64,000 bases of DNA, from positions 434,001 to 498,000 of the forward strand of contig NZ_RDSM01000001.1 of NCBI RefSeq assembly GCF_004115155.1, read 5' to 3'. The DNA is from Granulicella sibirica. Its GTDB lineage: Bacteria; Acidobacteriota; Terriglobia; Terriglobales; Acidobacteriaceae. Within the stretch, counting starts at the first letter, position 1. Every line of letters begins with the position of its first letter. The notes under the pieces were generated by a model. It ran no database searches. It was given only the letters and a program-made list of their open reading frames with translations, and was not told the DNA's origin. Of this stretch, positions 18,701 to 26,314 are shown piece by piece. The translations under genes and the position numbers were made by a program.

Positions 18701-18909
18701 GCGCAGAACTGCGGATCGGTGTTGGCCCAGGTGGGGGAGCCCAGGTCGAACTCCGCGTCCCATCCTCCGTTGCGTATCGGCCGGTACGACGTGCCCGGTT
18801 TCGCTGGAACCCATTTTCGAGGGGGCGTCGCCCCGTGGCGCCCCATCCCGTCGAGGTGTCCGCGATCGTGGATGACCCAACGCTCTCCGGGCAACATCAA
18901 GGCGGCTAG
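15760..18909 (+). CDS. Giant periplasmic-propeller sensor histidine kinase
   Basis: A 1049-residue one-membrane-span sensor. A signal peptide (IAASLTLALFLGQAAARA) leads into a periplasmic region of about 14 Reg_prop-type beta-propeller blades, seen as repeating GSxWI/GxLWxxT motifs, then a Y_Y_Y domain (~residues 655-760). A membrane helix follows (FRVIAVLVFAGIVWLLFRL), then HisKA_3 (ARELHDTLLQS, His812) and HATPase_c (N-box REALVNAFTHSG, G1 DDGCGID, G2 HWGLPGMKERA). Unlike Bacteroides hybrid regulators it has no receiver or AraC domain and must signal through a separate regulator, most likely the one at 15022. Ligands of this architecture are typically polysaccharide fragments; that is inference here. 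Confidence 0.93.
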   Translation: MRSIQRIAASLTLALFLGQAAARALSSGPEHDLQGFRHAVWTAQDGIGAVFDVMQAPGGYLWLTTSKGVLRFDGVRFQTIEEVTNGAVSFNDIFSVFVASNGGVWLTTRTAGLLLWQNGKITPYSDRRCTPTAQFQGIFEGADDSLWIQAATGLAHLKGNVCEQVGPDRGYPGGLPLGIFTDREGSVWVKTPQGAIIVLAKGQTVFQPTGYTTGPSSSMAFLHEAPDGTIWISDALGFHPFKKAGAPPLPPPPGKIAPEGSPFHDFTFGPDGSLWAIGPKSVHRYAPIPPEGIPSATGAPGETFTPKQGLSANVVSKILVDHEGSIWLATNSGLDRLHRTALTTLSLPEADEHDFALAPGDNGSIWVGNESLPLTHVLPGGTTTTYPQASSVISIRRDRSGTIWSAGRGGPNLWRSSGSGLELLHQPKEDTQPVFALAVDRNNDLWITTREGETFQHAGDQWIPRNKDLERKAGNLGAMAGDQAGNVWLAFSRTLALWNGSAFRRFTYPDGALNVSASTMSVRGDHVWLAGRGGVALFTLKDGQGHFSRLLFKNHDLPGRVSGVVETATGDLWINGFSGITHVSAAELTGWLHDPASTVSAERLDALDGLPGLSGERFPEPSVIESASGRLWFATSKGVAWLDPATLEGNRNRLPPPVTISALIVNGRSYPASNALVFPPHTENLEIDYTALSLAIPERVLFRYKLDGVDKDWQDAGTRRQAFYTSLPPGPHRFHVIACNNDGVWNETGADLAFTLQPAFYQTGSFRVIAVLVFAGIVWLLFRLRIRSITHELQGRLAERLAERERIARELHDTLLQSLFGLTLRFQTAAHRLPAGDPTRAALDDVLSQSDKVMREGRERVLSLRGRSGANIDLTEAIAEVGQQLQSLHPAHFEITSDGRPLPLEDLIQEEIVLIVREALVNAFTHSGARTVSATVAYRSHALHLSVIDDGCGIDPAILKAGSRDGHWGLPGMKERAGRIRAELRIGVGPGGGAQVELRVPSSVAYRPVRRARFRWNPFSRGRRPVAPHPVEVSAIVDDPTLSGQHQGG

Positions 18910-19019
18910 CGCGGAAACTCTTTCTCCGCCAGCCGGAAAGAGCAAAAACAGCCGTTTATGCCAAGAATTCGTGTTCCCCACACGCTACGGTGAACGGAGC
19001 GAGAGAGCCAGCACACACC

Positions 19020-20039
19020 ATGTCCGCAACCTATAAGGCAGTCGAAGTCACTTCTCCCGGTCAGTTCACCGCCGTTGAGCGCCCCCTTATCGATCCAGGC
19101 CCCGGACAGGTCCGCATCCGCGTCGAAGCCTGTGGCGTCTGCCACTCCGACGCCGCCACCGTCCTCGGACAGTTTCCCGGCCTCACCTACCCCCGCGTTC
19201 CCGGCCACGAGATCGTCGGCAGGATCGACGCCATCGGACCAAACGTCACCCGCTTTCAGATCGGCCAGCGCGTCGGTGTCGGCTTCTTCGGCGGCGAGGA
19301 CGGCACCTGCGAGCCATGCCGCCGTGGCGACCCCACCCAGTGCCTCCACCCCATCATCCCCGGCATCACCACCGACGGCGGATACGCCGAGGTCGTCATC
19401 GCCGAAGCCCGCGCCGCCGCCATCATTCCCGAAGAGCTGACCCCAGCCGAAGCCGCACCGCTCCTCTGCGCCGGCGTCACCACCTTCAACGCCCTGCGCA
19501 ACGCCGGCCTGCGCTCCGGCGATCTCGTCGCCATCCAGGGCATCGGCGGACTCGGCCACCTCGGCGTCCAATTCGCCTCCCGCATGGGCTTCCACACCGT
19601 CGCCATCGGACGCGGAGCCGACAAGGCCAACCTCGCCGCCGAACTCGGAGCCCACGAATACATCGACGGCGCAGCAGAAGACCCTGTCGCCGCTCTCCAG
19701 CGCCTCGGCGGAGCCCGCGCCATCCTCTGCACCGCCCCCAGCGGCAAAGCCATGGGCGAGCTCATGGGTGGCCTCGGCGTTCGCGGCAAACTCATCATCG
19801 TCGGAGTCGCCGACGACCCCATCGAAGTCTCCACGCTCTCCGTCGTCTTCGGGGCCCGCTCCATTACCGGAAGTCTCGTCGGAACCTCCATCGACGAGGA
19901 AGACACGCTCGCCTTCAGCGTCCTCCAGGATGTTCGCCCCATGATCGAGACCATGCCCCTCGCCCGCGCCGCCGAAGCCTACGCCCGCATGATGAGCGGC
20001 GCGCCCCGCTTCCGCATGGTCCTGCTCACCGGTCAATAA
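19020..20039 (+). CDS. Zinc-dependent alcohol dehydrogenase, structural zinc site altered
   Basis: A 339-residue medium-chain dehydrogenase/reductase. Catalytic zinc ligands are visible as Cys38 (ACGVCHSD) and His63 (GHE). The cofactor motif GIGGLGHLG begins the Rossmann fold. The structural-zinc loop reads GGEDGTCEPCRRGDPTQC: it keeps Cys97, Cys100 and Cys108, but Asp94 stands where the first cysteine normally is (GGHCG in close relatives). I choose the ATG at 19020 because the family N-terminus MSATYKAV begins there. The substrate is probably a short or aromatic alcohol/aldehyde. No operon partner is evident. Confidence 0.9.
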   Translation: MSATYKAVEVTSPGQFTAVERPLIDPGPGQVRIRVEACGVCHSDAATVLGQFPGLTYPRVPGHEIVGRIDAIGPNVTRFQIGQRVGVGFFGGEDGTCEPCRRGDPTQCLHPIIPGITTDGGYAEVVIAEARAAAIIPEELTPAEAAPLLCAGVTTFNALRNAGLRSGDLVAIQGIGGLGHLGVQFASRMGFHTVAIGRGADKANLAAELGAHEYIDGAAEDPVAALQRLGGARAILCTAPSGKAMGELMGGLGVRGKLIIVGVADDPIEVSTLSVVFGARSITGSLVGTSIDEEDTLAFSVLQDVRPMIETMPLARAAEAYARMMSGAPRFRMVLLTGQ

Positions 20040-20129
20040 TGCGTCGGCAATCCTTCTTCGACAGGTGACACGCCTTCCTGTGCCATAATCACAGACACCG
20101 TCAAGTCACTATTGAAGAAGGACTTAGCC

Positions 20130-20825
20130 ATGCCCGAAGGCGAGAGCAAGTCAAAAGCAATTCGCGAGTGGATCGCCGGCCTGCTGCTTCCGGTTGCGAT
20201 CTTCGCCTACACCCTTTCCAAGGATCGCGCCGACGAGCAGCAGCGCGAACTCGACCGTGTCGCCACCATCATCAAGAGTCTCGGGAGCACCTCCGAAGCC
20301 GAACGCTCCCTCGCCCGCAGCTACATCACCTATCTCTCCCGCCACAACGAAGCCCCGCAGGAAGCCCTCGACCTCCTCCAGGCCAACTACGCCACCGCCT
20401 CCACCCCCGCCGAATCCGCCGCCATCCGCCAGACCATCGAGACCGTCCAGCAGCAGGACACCAAACAAGCACCCAACACACCATCCGTCGTCAACAACCT
20501 GCCCTATAAGGTCTTCCTCCAGATCCGCGACAACGACGACCGTCCCACCGCCGTGTTGGTTCAGCGCGCCCTCATCGCAAACAACATCCTGGCCCCCGGC
20601 ATCGAGTTGGTGGCCGACCACGGCCCCGACAAGAACACCGTCTTCTACTTCCACCCCGAAGACCTCAAAGAAGCCCAGACGATCTCCAAAAAGCTTACCG
20701 ACGCTGGCATCCCCGCCGAGCCCGTAGACGGCAGCCAGTACACCTCCTTCAAAGCAATCAGCGTCCCCCAGCGGCAATTGGAGATCTGGCTTATCAAAGG
20801 CGCAAAACCCACAAGCAACCAGTAG
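20130..20825 (+). CDS. Membrane-anchored hypothetical protein
   Basis: A 231-residue protein starting at the ATG at 20130, with AAGGA seven bases upstream. One membrane helix lies near residues 14-30 (WIAGLLLPVAIFAYTLS), followed by a helical region with ARSYITYLSRHNEAPQEALDLL, a Thr/Gln-rich linker, and a C-terminal alpha/beta domain (YKVFLQIRDNDDRPTAVLVQ ... AQTISKKLTDAGIPAEPV). The last part resembles SPOR or LytR_C-type alpha/beta folds in outline only. I do not recognise the family. Its stop is one base from the stop of the cupin gene on the other strand. Confidence 0.75.
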   Translation: MPEGESKSKAIREWIAGLLLPVAIFAYTLSKDRADEQQRELDRVATIIKSLGSTSEAERSLARSYITYLSRHNEAPQEALDLLQANYATASTPAESAAIRQTIETVQQQDTKQAPNTPSVVNNLPYKVFLQIRDNDDRPTAVLVQRALIANNILAPGIELVADHGPDKNTVFYFHPEDLKEAQTISKKLTDAGIPAEPVDGSQYTSFKAISVPQRQLEIWLIKGAKPTSNQ

Positions 20826-20826
20826 C

Positions 20827-21336
20827 TCAGCCGTTCGTGAGCTTCCCGATCATCTCTCGCCACTCCGGCCAACGCTCCACCAGCCACTCTCGGCTCTCTG
20901 CCTCGTAGTCGACAAACTCAAACCCCGGGCTCACCGTACACCCGAGCAAGGCCCACTTCCCCCCATCCACAAGCTTCGCCCCCTGCCAGACCCCACGCGG
21001 CACAACCACCTGTGGCCTCTCCCCCGCCGCCAGATCCATCCCAATCACCACCAGATTCCCCGTCCCATCCGGAAACAACTGCACCTGCTCCACCGCGTCG
21101 CCCGCGTAGAAGTGAAACACCTCATCGGACTGCAGCACATGCATCTCGCTGAACGTATCCGGCTCCAGCAGGTAGTAGATAGCCGTTCCCGTCCGCCGCT
21201 CCCCCTCATACCGCCCATCCTAGAACGCATCGGCGGCAATCATCTCGGAAGCCTCATAGGTCCGCACATACCACCCACCCTCACGCGGATGCGGCGTAAG
21301 CCCCAAAGCCTTCTTCACATCATCAGCAGTCATCAT
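20827..21336 (-). pseudogene. cupin_5 (DUF985) gene interrupted by an in-frame amber codon
   Basis: Read from the ATG at 21336, the frame gives a full-length 169-residue cupin_5 protein: DDVKKALGLTPHPREGGWYV, then GTAIYYLLEPDTFSEMHVL, then SDEVFHFYAGDAVEQ and the VPRGVWQGAKL barrel strands. It is broken by a single TAG at 21222-21220 (context DAF-stop-DGRYEG). The frame is otherwise intact with no other damage. Either this is a very recent nonsense mutation, a base-call error, or translation restarts at the internal ATG at 21144, which would lack the first strands. Family members are cupin-fold proteins of unclear function. It is convergent with the gene ending at 20825. Confidence 0.8.
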
Positions 21337-21404
21337 TTCCTCTCAGGGTATGCTGGTTTCATCCAGCAATCATCACAACCCCAAGGATAGGTGACCAGCC
21401 ACCC

Positions 21405-22712
21405 ATGCGGACCCGTCTCGAACACTACTTCGGCTTCTCCGCACTCAACACCACCTGGCGCACCGAGATCCTCGCCGGCATCACCACCTTCATCACGATG
21501 GCCTACGTCATCTTCGTGAACCCTTCCATCCTCTCGCTCTCCGGCATGCCCATCGCCGCCGTCACCGCCGCCACCTGCCTCTGCGCCGCCTTCGGCTCCA
21601 TCCTCATGGGAGCCCTCGCCAACTACCCCCTCGCCCTCGCCCCCGGCATGGGCCTCAACGCCTACTTCACCTACACCGTCGTTTTAAAGATGGGAATCCC
21701 CTGGCCCACCGCCCTCGGAGCCGTCTTCCTCTCCGGCTTCATCTTCCTCTGCCTCACCTGGTCCGGCATTCGCCAGCGTCTCCTCGGAGCAATCCCCCAC
21801 CAGCTCCACGCCGCGGTAGCCGGAGGCATCGGCCTCTTCATCGCCTTCATCGGTTTCCGCAACTCCGGCATCATCGTCCCCAGCGCCGCGACCACCGTCA
21901 CCCTCGGCAACCTCCGCGCCCCCGCCACCGCCCTCGCCCTCTTCGGCCTCATCCTCATCGCCACGCTGCAAGTCCTCAAAGTTCGCGCCAGCATGCTCAT
22001 CGGCGTCCTCGGCACGATGCTCCTCGGCGTCCTCTGCCACCAGGTCCACTGGGCCCCGACGCCCTTCTCCCTCACCGCCATCCGCGCCACCGCCTTCCAC
22101 CTCGACATCCCCGGAGCTCTCCACATCGGAGCCTTCGAGATCATCTTCGTCTTCCTCTTCGTCGACCTCTTCGACAACATCGGAACCCTCGTCGCCGTCA
22201 CCCAGCGCGCCGGCCTCATGGCCCCCGACCACACCATCCCCCGTCTCAACCGCATCTTCTTCGCCGATGCCAGCGCCACCGTCGTCGGGGCCCTCGCCGG
22301 CACAAGCACCGTCACCAGCTACGTCGAATCCTCCGCCGGAGTCGCCGCCGGAGGCCGCACCGGCGTCACCGCCATCACCACCGGCATCCTCTTCTTCCTC
22401 TCCCTCTTCGTCGCCCCACTCATCGGAGCCATCCCCACCTTCGCCACCGCCCCGGCTCTTATCCTCGTCGGAGCCCTCATGCTCACCGGCCTCGGCACCA
22501 TCGAGTGGGACGAGCCCACCATCGCCATCCCCGCCTTCTTAACCCTCGTCACCATCCCGCTCACCTGGTCCATCGCCGACGGCCTCTCCTTCGGCCTCAC
22601 CAGCTACGCCGCGTTAGAGATCTTCAGCGGCAAAGCCACCCGCGCCCACTGGATGCTCTACCTCCTCGCCGCCCTCTTCCTCGCCCGCTTCATCTATCTC
22701 GCCCACGGCTGA
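21405..22712 (+). CDS. AzgA-type purine (NCS2) permease
   Basis: A 435-residue integral membrane transporter of the nucleobase-cation symporter-2 superfamily, AzgA/GhxP branch, which imports adenine, guanine or hypoxanthine with protons. The N-terminus (EILAGITTFITMAYVIFVNP), the ALAPGMGLNAYFTY motif in TM3, and the VDLFDNIGTLVAVT and ASATVVGALAGTSTVTSYVESSAGVAAGGRTG motifs (described in part) are hallmarks of this branch. About 12-14 membrane helices are expected. I looked for a purine riboswitch upstream and found none, only a six-base hairpin at 21351-21368. No purine-metabolism gene is adjacent. Confidence 0.92.
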   Translation: MRTRLEHYFGFSALNTTWRTEILAGITTFITMAYVIFVNPSILSLSGMPIAAVTAATCLCAAFGSILMGALANYPLALAPGMGLNAYFTYTVVLKMGIPWPTALGAVFLSGFIFLCLTWSGIRQRLLGAIPHQLHAAVAGGIGLFIAFIGFRNSGIIVPSAATTVTLGNLRAPATALALFGLILIATLQVLKVRASMLIGVLGTMLLGVLCHQVHWAPTPFSLTAIRATAFHLDIPGALHIGAFEIIFVFLFVDLFDNIGTLVAVTQRAGLMAPDHTIPRLNRIFFADASATVVGALAGTSTVTSYVESSAGVAAGGRTGVTAITTGILFFLSLFVAPLIGAIPTFATAPALILVGALMLTGLGTIEWDEPTIAIPAFLTLVTIPLTWSIADGLSFGLTSYAALEIFSGKATRAHWMLYLLAALFLARFIYLAHG

Positions 22713-22724
22713 CACAAAATTCAC

Positions 22725-22774
22725 AGAAGCCGATGCAGAAGCTATGCGAGCATCTTTCTCAATGAAGGGCTTCT
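22725..22774. other. Nested inverted repeat after the purine permease gene
   Basis: AGAAGCC at 22725-22731 pairs with GGCTTCT at 22768-22774, and inside it GATGC (22732-22736) pairs with GCATC (22750-22754). This could be a 3' RNA structure or a weak terminator of the permease transcript. There is no T run, so the role is uncertain. Confidence 0.35.
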
Positions 22775-22845
22775 AAGTCGCGCCGGATTCAAAGACCTTC
22801 CAATTCTTGTCGAGAGCAACGTGCGCTTGGCAGCGGGGGGAAAGC

Positions 22846-23412
22846 TTGAAAAGATGGCCGTGGCAGAAAATTGCCTCCGCGCTTGCAGTCTCATTGATCC
22901 TCGTGGGCCTGGTGCCCCTGGCTTACTTGGGATGGTGGGGGAGCGCGCACAACCTCGAGCCGCTATCACTTCCCCTTCCACTCCGGCGTGGCACCTACAC
23001 TTCTCCCCGCTTTCGAACGGACCTCGACGAGGACTACCAGATCGAAATCTATTTCGTGCCCTTCAACCGGAGCCCGCTGATTCTTGACTGGAAGACCATC
23101 GATGAAAGCGGCGCGCTGATCCAAAGCGGAAGCTACAAGGAAGATCAGCGAACAGGCGGGAACGACGTAATTCTCGAGCGGCGTTATCGGCCCAAACGCG
23201 GATCGTCCCAGAGAATCATCGTGACCATCGCTCAGGACGTTCAGGCGCCGGACGCCAACACGAAACTCCACATCGGTCTCCCGGAGAGAAGTCTCGCCCA
23301 GGGCTATGGATTCGCCGCGGCCGCGACCTGGGCCGTAGTGGTAGCGGGGGCTGGAGCGATACTGTTTTTCGTTCTTTCTCTCATGCGAGTGGGCCGAAGG
23401 CAGACTCCCTGA
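22846..23412 (+). CDS. Hypothetical two-helix membrane protein
   Basis: A protein of about 188 residues. I choose the TTG at 22846 because a strong G-rich ribosome-binding site (GGGGGGAAAGC) directly precedes it and a membrane segment follows soon after (ASALAVSLILVGLVPLAYLGW). A soluble middle region holds beta-strand-like stretches (DYQIEIYFVPFNRSPLILDW, QRIIVTIAQDV), and a second membrane helix lies near the C-terminus (AATWAVVVAGAGAILFFVLSL). The central part would sit outside the cytoplasm, with an immunoglobulin-like or beta-sandwich feel. It is 139 bases before the 915-residue membrane protein on the same strand. Family not recognised. Confidence 0.65.
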   Translation: MKRWPWQKIASALAVSLILVGLVPLAYLGWWGSAHNLEPLSLPLPLRRGTYTSPRFRTDLDEDYQIEIYFVPFNRSPLILDWKTIDESGALIQSGSYKEDQRTGGNDVILERRYRPKRGSSQRIIVTIAQDVQAPDANTKLHIGLPERSLAQGYGFAAAATWAVVVAGAGAILFFVLSLMRVGRRQTP

Positions 23413-23551
23413 ACCCTTGCAGGGGCTGCCTGAAAATGACCGCGCGCCCTCCATCGATCAAGCCGGTCGTTCGGAGGTATATTCGTTTCCAGACAAACAG
23501 TCCTTCCCGGGCCCAGGACCATGACTCAGCGGAGAAACGCCCAGAGGAATC

Positions 23552-26299
23552 ATGCCGCACGACCCGACCGAACCTCCACCCCAGGACCCCACCCCAAGTG
23601 AGCTTGTCCTCCTGCACTGCGATCTCTTCGCCCCACTCCCACCGCTCACGCTGAGCGACCGTATCGCCTTCGAATGGAACCAATCGGCCGCCTACCTGAT
23701 AGGCATGTTCTTCTCAGCAGCCTTCTTCTCCGCCGCCACCGAGGTCTCGCAAGACCACGTCCTCGTAGTTCGCGTCGTCACCGCGCTCATCTTCCTCGGG
23801 CTGCCCACCGTCTGGTGGCACAACCGCCGCTCCGCGAACCCAACTCTCGAGCGCGAGGGCCTCGACGTAGCCTTTCCCCTCGGAGACGCCCACCCCGTCA
23901 TCCTCCAGGACTACGTCCGCCAGTCCATCTCCACCGCCCTCCTCGCCAGCGAGCAGCGCGGCCTCCTCACCCTCAAGCGCGATGGCACTCACCTCGCCGC
24001 CCACTTCAACGAGTCCGCTCGACCATGGCCGAAAGACAGCCTCGAAGATCGCCTGCGCCGCTCCCGCCCCATCTCTGTCCAGGACCTCGTCCACGACTGG
24101 CTTGCCGACGGCAGCAACTTGCCCTGGCGCCGAGCCTCGCGCCTCATGGAGCACAGCGCCGCCCTTCGCGGAATCTCGGCCACCAACCTCACTCCCAACG
24201 CCGCCACTGAGTACAAAGCCGAAGCTGCAAAGGTAAAAGTGTTGCTCGAGGCCTGCCAGACCCAGCGGCCCGCAATCTGGAAGGCCATGCAGGCAAGCAT
24301 CGACGCCGCGTTGAAGTCGCGCACCGTGCCGCCCACCACGAAACAGGTCGGACGCATGACGGTCCCCGAGTACAACTACCCCGAGGCGTCAATCTCATCT
24401 CTCGACGCGGCTCCAGCCGTCCCGGCAGCGAGTACCGAAGCCGAGACGCCCAGCGCGCCGGAGATGAAGCCCGCGGGAACCGGATTTCTCCTCGTCTGCT
24501 CTCTCGCCTTCCTGGCCGCCGACGCTGTTGCGCTGTTCGTGTTCCACCACCAGAACAACGCCCAGGCCGCTGCTCTCACCGTGCTTGGAGCCTTCCCGGC
24601 AAGGCTCGTCGTGGGCTTCGTCTCGGAAAAGAAAATAGCGCGCCGAAAGCTTCTGCGCCAGAGCTATGACCTCCCGCCGGAGTTTCTTCAAACGCAGACC
24701 TGGCCCCAAAAGCTCTCCTCAGCACTCGCGGTCTCCGCGTTGGCGGCACTTCCGGTAGCGATCGAAGGACCCTGGGCCGCCATCGTCCCTCTTGCCTTCT
24801 TCGGCGTCGCGATCGGCATGGCGCAGAGCTCGAAGTTTGGCGCGCAGCTCTCCTCCGAGATCGTCGCGGCACGCGTTCGGGCGCTCGCAGCCGCCGGCGC
24901 TCCCTCCGCCCTGCCAGACGAATCCGAATACGTAGAACTCCCAGCCACGGCTGCTCCTTGCCAGCAGCAAAGCCCGCTCATCCCGAACCAGCTCACCACG
25001 GCTCACGACCTTCCGCATCCCACGGGAGACATCGCGGACCAACTCAACCGCTGGACAACGCGTCGAGCACGCCTCCGCCGTCTCTACTGGCTGTCGCTCG
25101 GCCTTCTGGTAGGCGCATACACGCTTCTCACCATCGGCTTCCTATCCCTTGGGGACACACCCTGGCTCAATCAGGCAAACGGCTTTCTTGGGCCTCTGCC
25201 CTTCGGCCTTCTCTTCACCCTCGCAGCGACCGGCATGGCACTCTACGGGCTACGCAACAGCGATGCCGTGGAGGACGGCCAGGGCGACTCACGCCACGCC
25301 GTTCCGGCGTTCCTCATCGGCGCGTGGCGTGTCAATATCCTCGTCCAGGCACCCTTCCTGTTCACCGTCGGGATCAGAGCCGGGGCCGGCGCGGCGATGC
25401 ACCGCCATCCCTACTTCGTCGTGTCGGCGTTTCTCCTCCTCGTCCTGCACTGGGTCTGGATGGAGCGTGCGAAATCACGCATCATGCTGGATCTTCCCGT
25501 CCCCGTCCCACGCAGGCTGGTCATGCTTCGTGTCTTCGGCAGCCCGTCCTTCGACGATCTTGTCACCCTCATCGGCCCGTGGCGTCGCGTCGGGCTCATC
25601 GAGCATCTTGAAGGCTTCGACACCATCGGCCAGCGGGGCGACGTGCAGACCGCCGTCGGCGAAGGACAAGTCGATCGCATCCTCGCGAAGAACTGGGCCG
25701 AAGTTGAAGAGCAGCTCCAACAGGCCTCGACCGGCCCGGACGCTGCCCTGCTCTTCAAGCGCCATGCCTTCCAATGCACCAATGCCACCTGGCGCGAGGC
25801 CATTCAGGCCATGCTTGATCGCGACGACGCCGTCCTCATGGACCTCTCCAGCCTCTCCGTTCAGAACCAAGGCTGCGCCTGGGAACTGGGCCAGCTTCTC
25901 GATCGCGTCCCGCTCGAGAGGGTCACCCTGCTCGTCAACGATTCCACCGACCTCGACTGCCTTCGCGGGATCCTCGATAACGCTGCCCGCCACATTTCAC
26001 CCCAATCCCCCAACCGCACCAACCCCACGGCGACTTGGCATCAGATCCGCATCGGAGGCCTCTCGCAGCGCCAGCCCGGCGAGGACTACTACGCCTGGAA
26101 ACGCCGCATCGATGACCGCCTCGACCCCATGCTGCTCACCTCGCGGCTCCTGGCGGCCGCAGGCTCCTCCAACCCCCGATCCACCGCTGCAGCCCCGGCG
26201 ATCGCGCGTTTAGGTTGGGCAAACCGGCAATGGTGGCTATGGCTGGGCCTCTTGTCTCTCTCGGCCCTCTTGTCCGTCCAGCTTTGGAGATCACCGTAA
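23552..26299 (+). CDS. Large polytopic membrane protein with possible TIR-like cytosolic domain
   Basis: A 915-residue protein starting at an ATG behind AGAGGAATC. I see about ten hydrophobic segments: two near residues 45-90, three between 305 and 420, four between 510 and 650, and one at the very end (WWLWLGLLSLSALLSVQLW). Residues ~665-865 are soluble alpha/beta: RLVMLRVFGSPSFDDLVTL, a VGLIEHLEGFDTIG turn, and DDAVLMDLSSLSVQNQGCAWELGQLL followed by RVTLLVNDSTDLDCL. The order beta-strand, x-GCxWEL helix, beta-strand recalls the second half of TIR/SEFIR domains, including a Glu where TIR enzymes have the catalytic one. This is a fold guess, not a match. Function unknown. Confidence 0.8.
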   Translation: MPHDPTEPPPQDPTPSELVLLHCDLFAPLPPLTLSDRIAFEWNQSAAYLIGMFFSAAFFSAATEVSQDHVLVVRVVTALIFLGLPTVWWHNRRSANPTLEREGLDVAFPLGDAHPVILQDYVRQSISTALLASEQRGLLTLKRDGTHLAAHFNESARPWPKDSLEDRLRRSRPISVQDLVHDWLADGSNLPWRRASRLMEHSAALRGISATNLTPNAATEYKAEAAKVKVLLEACQTQRPAIWKAMQASIDAALKSRTVPPTTKQVGRMTVPEYNYPEASISSLDAAPAVPAASTEAETPSAPEMKPAGTGFLLVCSLAFLAADAVALFVFHHQNNAQAAALTVLGAFPARLVVGFVSEKKIARRKLLRQSYDLPPEFLQTQTWPQKLSSALAVSALAALPVAIEGPWAAIVPLAFFGVAIGMAQSSKFGAQLSSEIVAARVRALAAAGAPSALPDESEYVELPATAAPCQQQSPLIPNQLTTAHDLPHPTGDIADQLNRWTTRRARLRRLYWLSLGLLVGAYTLLTIGFLSLGDTPWLNQANGFLGPLPFGLLFTLAATGMALYGLRNSDAVEDGQGDSRHAVPAFLIGAWRVNILVQAPFLFTVGIRAGAGAAMHRHPYFVVSAFLLLVLHWVWMERAKSRIMLDLPVPVPRRLVMLRVFGSPSFDDLVTLIGPWRRVGLIEHLEGFDTIGQRGDVQTAVGEGQVDRILAKNWAEVEEQLQQASTGPDAALLFKRHAFQCTNATWREAIQAMLDRDDAVLMDLSSLSVQNQGCAWELGQLLDRVPLERVTLLVNDSTDLDCLRGILDNAARHISPQSPNRTNPTATWHQIRIGGLSQRQPGEDYYAWKRRIDDRLDPMLLTSRLLAAAGSSNPRSTAAAPAIARLGWANRQWWLWLGLLSLSALLSVQLWRSP

Positions 26300-26314
26300 C
26301 TGGCCCTCCCTGCG

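Noticed and set aside
20073..20100. CRP-like CTGTG...CACAG dyad near CATAAT before the gene at 20130
   Set aside because: The arms are only five bases and the spacing is one base short of a Crp site; too weak to claim.
21337..21404. Possible purine riboswitch ahead of the AzgA-type permease
   Set aside because: Only a six-base hairpin (TGCTGG/CCAGCA) is present in a 68-base leader; the conserved three-way-junction core is absent.
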